Below are positions 57,215 to 64,000 of a stretch of DNA of 64,000 bases, piece by piece. Within the stretch, counting starts at the first letter, position 1; the number at the start of each line of letters is the position of its first letter. Source of the stretch: Glossina fuscipes. Its lineage: Eukaryota > Arthropoda > Insecta > Diptera > Glossinidae. The position numbers and the translations under genes are program-made. The stretch covers positions 26,065,758 through 26,129,757 of the forward strand of contig NW_023998414.1 in NCBI RefSeq assembly GCF_014805625.2, given 5' to 3'. Under the pieces are notes generated by a model, which did not search any database, was not told the DNA's origin, and saw only the letters and a list, made by a program, of their open reading frames with translations.

Positions 57215-57390
57215 TATTAGGTTTGTGCGAATGTGATTAACATCGATCGTCTCTTTATTATACGAATCGATTCGGGTTCATTTTATGTATCAATTTAATC
57301 TTATCCTTCTTTCCGTCTGTCTGTTTGCCACAATCGGCGAGGATTGAAATTTGCTACACGTTCCCTACGATCACTCTCCGCGTAAAGCGA
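57215..57390 (+). repeat. Interspersed repeat, family B, plus orientation, partial
   Basis: TTAGGTTTGTGCGAATGTGA, ATTATACGAATCGATTCGGG, TTCTTTCCGTCTGTCTGTTTGCC and AAATTTGCTACACGTTCC match the left part of the 26.5-kb copy. Confidence 0.5.
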
Positions 57391-59238
57391 TCTTATCAAT
57401 AACTCTCGATATGAAAAAATTGCAAACTTTTTTAAAATTTTCTAACAAAAATATGCGGCAAATAACGGCATATTATATAATTGATGTGTAGAATTTTCTA
57501 CGGCTTGGGTAAATTTTCGAATGCCTTCCTTCACAAAAAAAAGAAAAAAATCTTGATATGGCAAAATGCCTTAAATTTACAACAACATGTAATGATGGAA
57601 ACCGATCCAAAATAGCAATTTCTCCAAATTTTGATCATATATATATATATATATATATATTACTTGGCGCCTATGTCATACAAGAGTTCCCTGTTTTTGG
57701 GAAAATAAATAAAGAATTTTTATTAGACGAAATCGTGCGAGGTGTCTAATGGTCGGCTGTCTCCAACTGTAGTGCCTTTCTAACAAATAAATTGACGATA
57801 AGTCAGTATGGATTGAAGTTCGTTGTCCCCATGTGATCAGTGATGTGGAGACGAAATGGGGAATGCCTTCGAAACGCTTATAGATTCAACATATTTTTAC
57901 GAATCATTTTCACTTGAAGAATATTTATATGTATGTATGTATGTATATATATTATATATATCTGAAGAACAATTCTCGCGAACTAGAATTAAACTCGAAA
58001 ATTTTCATGTGAAGTGCGTTGAAGAATTTTGTGTTCTTCAGTTCTTTCAGTATAGCAAAGGTAAGAGACCGTCACATATACATGTAAACAGTTTTCTATC
58101 GTGCTATGTGCTTTAAGAAGTCTACATTAAAGTATTGCAAATGTAGCAAACTCTTACGTTTAGTTCATGCGAACTCATTCAAACGTTAGTAGATTTTTTT
58201 TTGGAGTTCTTCAAAGCGTATGACTTCAAGCTATTCACATAGCATATGCTATTGTATAAAAGGTTTATTTCATTACCGAATTAAAAAAAAAAAAAAAAGT
58301 AAAAAAATAAAAAAAAAAGTCAAGTGGATCGTTGCATGTAGTATTTCGAAATTGTACCCTCTGAGGTTAGACGCAGAAGCCATCAAGGATAGGTAGACAA
58401 GGTATGCGGAACTGAATTTCAAATACGATGGCAAATTGATACGAGAAGAAGACAAAAGGGAGTCTTCAACGTGTGCAATTCTGCTTCGAAAACTTGAGCA
58501 AAAAATTATTTTTCAACTTGTGATTGGCCGCACAATGTTTGACTTAAAAATGTTTTGCGTAAAACTAGTTATACGTAATTACATCATACGCGTCAACCTC
58601 AACAGCGATGAACATTCATGTCTCCAAGGTAATCGGCCACTTTTTGGCGAAATTAAATTTCCGCAACCTGCTAAAGCAATTGACGGCGCATACTATAAAC
58701 ATTTATTTTTGAAATTTCACTTGTTTTTGGTTTAATTTACTATCGATGATATCGTAAGGGTATGGCTGTCTTCTGCAATGCAGTTTGTTAGTGACTCTTA
58801 CTATATGCTATAGTGCGCTGGTATCGCATTTCTTTGATTTATGATTTCTAAGGCAACGAAATGTACGGAGTTTGATATTCGGAAATACAAGCGTTTGCAA
58901 CATTTTAATTATAACTTTAGTCTAGAGTTCTTGCTCGTTATTGCACAAGTTTGTCTTTTAAATAATCAAAAGAACGTTTCCAGTTACATCGCTGTAGCTC
59001 ACTTCAACGTCTAGACTAAAAAGCGGAAATATAAGCTCGTTTCTAGCTTTATTTATAACAACATAGATACGAGTAGTTTCACTATTCAGCCCTTTAAATA
59101 TAACGATTCTCTGAATATATGCGAATTTGTTTTAAAAAAAACTAACAGAAACATTCATCATATGTCTCAAATAGGTTGTGATTCGTTAAAAAACAAAAAA
59201 CAAAAACAAAAAAATATAAAAATAATAATCATATTGTG
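57391..59238. other. No gene recognised
   Basis: Includes a TA array (57636-57661), TATG units near 57930-57960 and A-rich DNA near 58282-58319. The 86-codon and 99-codon frames (57856-58116, 58436-58735) have no recognised motif. Confidence 0.4.
57636..57661. repeat. (TA)n microsatellite
   Basis: About thirteen TA units. Confidence 0.9.
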
Positions 59239-59314
59239 GTGTGTGTGTGTGTGTGTGTGTGTTGTTGCTGTTGCTGTTGCTGTTGTTGTTGTTGTTATTG
59301 TTTTTTTTTTTTTT
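59239..59314. repeat. (GT)n, (TTGCTG)n and poly(T) compound repeat
   Basis: GT array to 59262, four TTGCTG-like units, GTTGTTGTT, then a T-rich run. It gives Val-rich and Asn-rich frames that are not genes. Confidence 0.9.
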
Positions 59315-59406
59315 TGTTTCTCTCTTACATTTTGTGAACGGAGAAAGCAAAACAGCACTTATATAACATAACATCTACCTAACTAGGTGCATGTATTCAC
59401 ATAAAT

Positions 59407-59438
59407 TGTCTGTCTGTCTATCTATCTGTCTGTCTGCC

Positions 59439-59475
<37 letters not shown>

Positions 59476-59478
59476 CTC
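59407..59478. repeat. (GTCT)n tetranucleotide array
   Basis: About eighteen units of GTCT with GTCC/ATCT variants. GTCY arrays grow from mini-me-type elements, but no adjacent TA-core block was recognised here. Confidence 0.9.
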
Positions 59479-59809
59479 TTTGCGTATGCATGAAAACTGA
59501 AATGTGTGTCATCGTTGGGAGAATACAAAAAAATAATAAAAAAAAATAAAAAAAAAAAATAAAAAATAAATACTTGTTTTTAGTGTGAATGTTTTTTATT
59601 TATGTTGAATCATCACTTTATGGCGTCTAACTGCAGGGCATTTACACCCTAAAACTACAAAAGTCAAAACACATAACACTTTAATGCAAGCATTTGTAAC
59701 TTAAGCAGGCAACTAACTAACTAACTGCTCTACCTTTACCATAATAATTAATACTTAAGGGCAACATTTCTCTAATAATAGAGCATTTGTTGAGATCGTT
59801 TGCAGAAAA
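59479..59809. other. No gene recognised
   Basis: A-rich stretch at 59526-59570. No motif seen. Confidence 0.4.
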
Positions 59810-59931
59810 CTCTCTCTCTATCTCTCTCTCTCTATCTATCTATCTCTCTCTCTCTCTCTCTATCTCTGTCTATCTCTCTCTCTCTATCTCTCTCTCTCTA
59901 TCTATCTGTCTCTCTCTCTCTCTCTCTCTCT
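59810..59931. repeat. (CT)n/(CTAT)n compound array
   Basis: About 120 bases of CT units with regular CTAT and CTGT interruptions. Confidence 0.95.
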
Positions 59932-62247
59932 GACATTGACACAAAGTCTGGCTTGACAATTCCACATTTACGTGCATGAAATGAAATTCTATTTAAAACG
60001 CAGCCGAACGAATGCTTCTGCGATCTGCGCTTCCGAAATATTTCTCTTGAAATTATTTCTCTTCTATAAGTCTTTATAGCAGCCGCGAAGTATCGATCGA
60101 TCATTCGGTTCATGCTTATGATACATTACACTTTTTAGTGGTTGTCGTGCTCGATGATGTATCTACAGTACTTAAGAACGCTAAGTAGCGAGAAAATTTA
60201 ATTTCCTGTTTTCCTATTTTTTTACTAACTTATCTTTTTTTTTTCTTTTTTTTTTTTGTTTGGTTCGAACGTAATAGCTTTCTATGAATGGAAATAGAGG
60301 AAATCGAGTTGTTCCATTTTTTAGAAAGTGTTATTGCAATGCAAATAATTTTCTTGTACATTGAACTGTGCAACTTGTGAAAATGAGTTGCAAAATAAAT
60401 AAATAAATGAATGAATGAAATTCGTAGTAAGTAAGAGAAATAAAACGTAAATTATATGCAATTGTCGAACCTTTGTAATTATAATTGATTTAATAATAAT
60501 AATAATAATAATAATGACAGTCCTCCTATTTATTACGCTCTGTTTAGTTAGGCAAGTGAGAGCGAAATTTTCTTAATTTCTTTTTTTTTCGATTTTTTTT
60601 ATTTTTTTTTTATGAAATTATATATACGTTTGATATATGTGTATCTATGTATATATGTATTTGTATTTTTCTATTCTACTAAGCTACTATAGTAGTTATG
60701 GAAGGCGGCGTTTAAAGATTTACTTGTGCACAATAAAAGAGTCATTTATTCCTCCCTTCTCCTAAACGGTTCTTGACCTCTTACATCCAAGCAGAAACAC
60801 AAGGAAAATAAAATTTATATTATATGCTTGCGATCGTTTTTTGTTTTTTCTGCCATCAAGTGTGCAAAGTCATCCAAGCAACATATTGGCAATGATCCTG
60901 TGTCCGAAAAGTCAGCTAAATTATAATTTAAAAAACACCCGTTCCTTGAAAATTATGGCAAAGTACAACAGTACGATATTCCCTATATTCTTTGAATAGA
61001 ATAACATATACCTGTAAACATACGAAACTTTCTTTACACTGACTTATCAAAGATTCGTGCGAAGTTTTCACTCAGCAGTTTCTTGAAAGTGCGTCTACGC
61101 GTTCTTCAGTTTTTCACTAAGAAGTCCAAAGATTCTCTTATGATGACATAATAGGCAATGCATTTAGTGAATTCGCATTTTGTGGAAGAACACCACGAAC
61201 TTTTTTCCCCGTATCTAATGCCAATCCGATTTATTTAAAATGGCAATTGAAAATGGGCGCTAACGGCGTCTACACAGATCTGCACTACAATGACAAGCTT
61301 AACTGGTTACACTCTGACGACTTCTAAGGAAGAAAATCTGTTGATGAATAACGTGGAACTTTCAAAGTGAAATTTGGCAACTATTGACCGATGTATCGTA
61401 TATCTCTTACTTAAGAATTTTTATAAATTTGCCAATGAGAGTCGATATATATACGATTTGCATTAAGAATGAAATCCATTCATTGAGATCTCATTAGATT
61501 CTTTTACTTCCTTTTCCTTTATGACACACAACTGATAGACATCACTTTACAACTTTATTAGGCACAAAGAGGTAAACGATAAAAACAAGGAGAACTGCAA
61601 CAATCTAGTCCAGTACAATTCTTTGCAGTCCAGTACTCTTCTTTCTTACACCTTGTTATATGAAAAATTAACTTATCCTTGGTTATGGTGAAGGGAGTCC
61701 ACAAACAGACCTTAATAGTCCAACCCACACAATTACCACAGGTAATTTAATTATCAACTCACTAATTTGCAGATCGAAATTATCCGGCATGAAATACTAC
61801 AATTTATTACAACTTTTCACCATATATACGTACCGTTTGTAAGAAGGTTTCTGTGAGAAAAGAAACAAACACTGGACGCATATCATCGAAATTTCCTATA
61901 TAATCATCTAATCCGTCAAAATATTATTTTTCTTTTCTTTTTTTTTTTTTTTTTTTTTTTTCTTATTAAAGTTCGCTGAAAAGCGGGCAATGTTATCCAT
62001 AGAATAGGTTTTTCCAAATAAGACCCAGCCATTTGGAATGGGTTCCATCGTTGGGCGACAATATGTCAGCTGACGAAATTAAAACCAAGTGGCCGCTTTG
62101 GCACATAAAATGAACAGGCAGACAAACAACAAAGTTAATTACGAAAATTTGGCTTTTGCAATAATCCAGATAATGGCACTTGCGGAGTTTTGTATTACTT
62201 TGATCCTATCCTAGCTAGTTACTTAAGTCGATTCAAGAACTTAATCT

Positions 62248-62248
<1 letters not shown>
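59932..62248. other. A+T-rich DNA without recognisable genes
   Basis: Includes an AAT array at 60491-60515 and poly(T) runs near 60234-60258 and 61938-61961. No motif seen. Confidence 0.4.
60491..60515. repeat. (AAT)n microsatellite
   Basis: Eight AAT units. Confidence 0.9.

Positions 62249-62282
<34 letters not shown>
62249..62282. repeat. Poly(T) tract
   Basis: About 34 consecutive T, the longest homopolymer in the window. Confidence 0.95.
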
Positions 62283-62283
<1 letters not shown>

Positions 62284-62910
62284 TAACAAAAGATAGATCT
62301 GTTCCAAGCTCTTTGGTATGTTACATAATACATTCTCATAAGCTTAATCTACCCTTGCATTAAGTCTTGCAGTGTATTAAAAAAAGAGGAAGAAAAAAAA
62401 ATTATTTTCTTTGCGAGCCGAATAACTTGCTTAATCAATTGTTGTTAACCAGCATGACTATATGATGGATATCGAGTGGAAATTCCCCGCACAACACGAC
62501 ACAGCCTGTGCAACTTTGGCCGATTATTTCGATATAGCCGTATATAAGATTTTTGTTTATTAAGGCACTCACTGATAAGATAAGATGCTTTTTTATTGCT
62601 TCCGCCTTTTCCGTTATAAACCGAGATTACCACGGCAGAAACGGCAGCGAGCATCATAAAAAGAAGAAAAAACGAAAAAAAAAATGTTTACTTAAATTTA
62701 ATTCTGATATAGCAAACGATACGAAAGGCAAAAGGGAACTTAAGTTAAAAAAACAAAAGCGAATAAGTGATAAGCGTTTTGTGTTATCATTCATTCTTTT
62801 TGCTGCCGAACAGATATGTGGATGCGAATAATCCATCGATTAGCTTAACATTAAAATAATTTATCAATTGATAATACTTGTAAGTCGGTAAATAAAAGTT
62901 AAAACATAAA

Positions 62911-62937
62911 AAAGAAGAAGAAGAAGAAGAAGAAGGA
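62911..62937. repeat. (GAA)n microsatellite
   Basis: Eight GAA units. Confidence 0.9.
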
Positions 62938-63292
62938 GAGCAAATGCAAAATGCTATTATAAGCAAATCGTAAATCATCACTTTACACTTTATCTTACGG
63001 TCTTTTCTTTTGCTCCTTCTTTTGTACGCAACAGTAGCTAACTAAGGCAGCAAAAAGAACACTATCGAGTAAAATTACATAAAAGCGTATTATTAGATTT
63101 CTATAAAGAGGAAAAAAATCAATAGACTGAAAGTGTTTGTTTTTTTACTTTTTTTTAGTTTTTTTTTGCAAAAAAGGAAGAAGAAAAAAATATGAAAAAA
63201 AAAAATAAAAAAAAACTATTACTCCATGTTTTCTATTAGTTTCATGCCATTACACACATAACACACATTTTATTACGATGACGGTAATAACA

Positions 63293-63331
63293 ATGATGAT
63301 GATGATGATGATGATGATGATGTTGATGATA
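63293..63331. repeat. (GAT)n microsatellite
   Basis: About twelve GAT units with one GTT. Confidence 0.95.
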
Positions 63332-63710
63332 GAAAGTGTTTTTTCTCCCTCATAATTTACTGTTGATTTATATTTGATACTTTGCTGCCTCTAACGCTCT
63401 CCTTCTTATTATCTCTCCGTAAATACTTATGTATATTAAATGAATTAAGATATTAGACTTAAATTAAATATTACATAAGAACAAAAAAATGCGCAACTTT
63501 ATCAACAGCGTGTTATTAACATAAGTTAGATTGTTAAGTACGTTAATGCATGACTACATGTTCGTTAATAATGCATTTTAAATGATATTTCGCCCATTTC
63601 GCGTAACGCTGACGTTTCGATAGCTTGTACCGTGTAACGTACAGAAACCGATGGGTACAACAACACTGGGTACACTCAGTTTTGGACAAAATAAAATCGA
63701 AAGAAAGAAA

Positions 63711-63714
<4 letters not shown>

Positions 63715-63744
<30 letters not shown>
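63715..63744. repeat. Poly(T) tract
   Basis: Thirty consecutive T following a GAAAGAAAGAAAAAA stretch. Confidence 0.95.
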
Positions 63745-63747
<3 letters not shown>

Positions 63748-64000
63748 ACCATCACACACGTACTTGTTTATTGTGTTAACGAAAGCACATAGCAATCTAT
63801 TATTGTCTTGCTTATGAAGTCAGCAATGGCAACGAAGAGGCATATTGCTTATCAAATGCAGGGATATGTACGTACATGCACGCAACTGCTTATGCGTATA
63901 AAAGGAGTTAATTGAAAAGCAGACGATTGCGAGAGGAAGAAATATTTGTATGAAGTATTAATATTGAAGTATGGACAGATATGTAAGCTATCGTGAAAGT

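Larger units (their letters stand above)
62283..64000. other. No gene recognised to the window end
   Basis: Holds the GAA, GAT and poly(T) arrays listed separately. Frames at 62445-62657, 62553-62831 and 63543-63755 lack known motifs. Confidence 0.4.

Noticed and set aside
59407..59478. Full mini-me element at the GTCT array
   Set aside because: No TA-core block was found beside the array, so only the microsatellite is supported.

Overview
The window looks like euchromatic but gene-poor DNA from a higher dipteran fly (Brachycera; a tephritid or calyptrate-type genome would fit). The evidence is strong A+T richness, dense (TA)n, (GT)n, (GA)n and poly(A/T) tracts, many scattered copies of short 'mini-me'-like elements with (TA)n, core and GTCY blocks, an R1-clade retroelement of the Waldo type sitting in ACAY microsatellite, Tc1/mariner relics and a Ty1/copia relic. 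The species assignment is inference. I found no convincing host protein-coding gene with conserved domains, so the window is probably a large intergenic region or part of a long intron. One small reading frame at the left edge (224-481, minus) is the only candidate host gene.

Layout. 0-5 kb: candidate 85-aa ORF, then A+T-rich simple-repeat DNA. 5-11 kb: short interspersed repeats, a tRNA-like sequence near 6.45 kb and an AGT array at 8.5 kb. 11.4-14.55 kb: an internally deleted Ty1/copia element with two divergent LTRs, a primer-binding site, gag and protease relics and an RNase H tail, containing a mini-me-like copy and a tRNA-like sequence. 15-19 kb: TA arrays and a 20-bp palindrome. 19.8-20.35 kb: a foldback-like inverted repeat with a 10-N assembly gap. 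26.5-28.6 kb: clustered interspersed repeats and a GC-richer insert. 30-32.7 kb: dense microsatellites. 33.6-35.7 kb: interspersed repeats and a mariner transposase relic. 37.7 kb: Asp/Glu-tRNA-like relic. 39.0-40.36 kb: two head-to-tail R1-clade 3' fragments separated by microsatellite. 41.9 kb: possible second mariner relic. 44.9-47.5 kb: more mini-me-type repeats and a tRNA-like relic. 52.8-53.4 kb: Thr-tRNA-like relic and a short reverse-transcriptase fragment. 54.5-64 kb: repeats and long simple-sequence tracts.

Nothing in the window works together as a host pathway. What it records is a history of mobile elements. The recurring theme is the link between transposons and microsatellites: Waldo-type elements in ACAY repeats, mini-me elements carrying TA and GTCY tracts, and a GA array grown inside one arm of a foldback. 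I did not find a convincing new biological system. The foldback element and the tandem microsatellite-targeting retroelement are the two most interesting structures.
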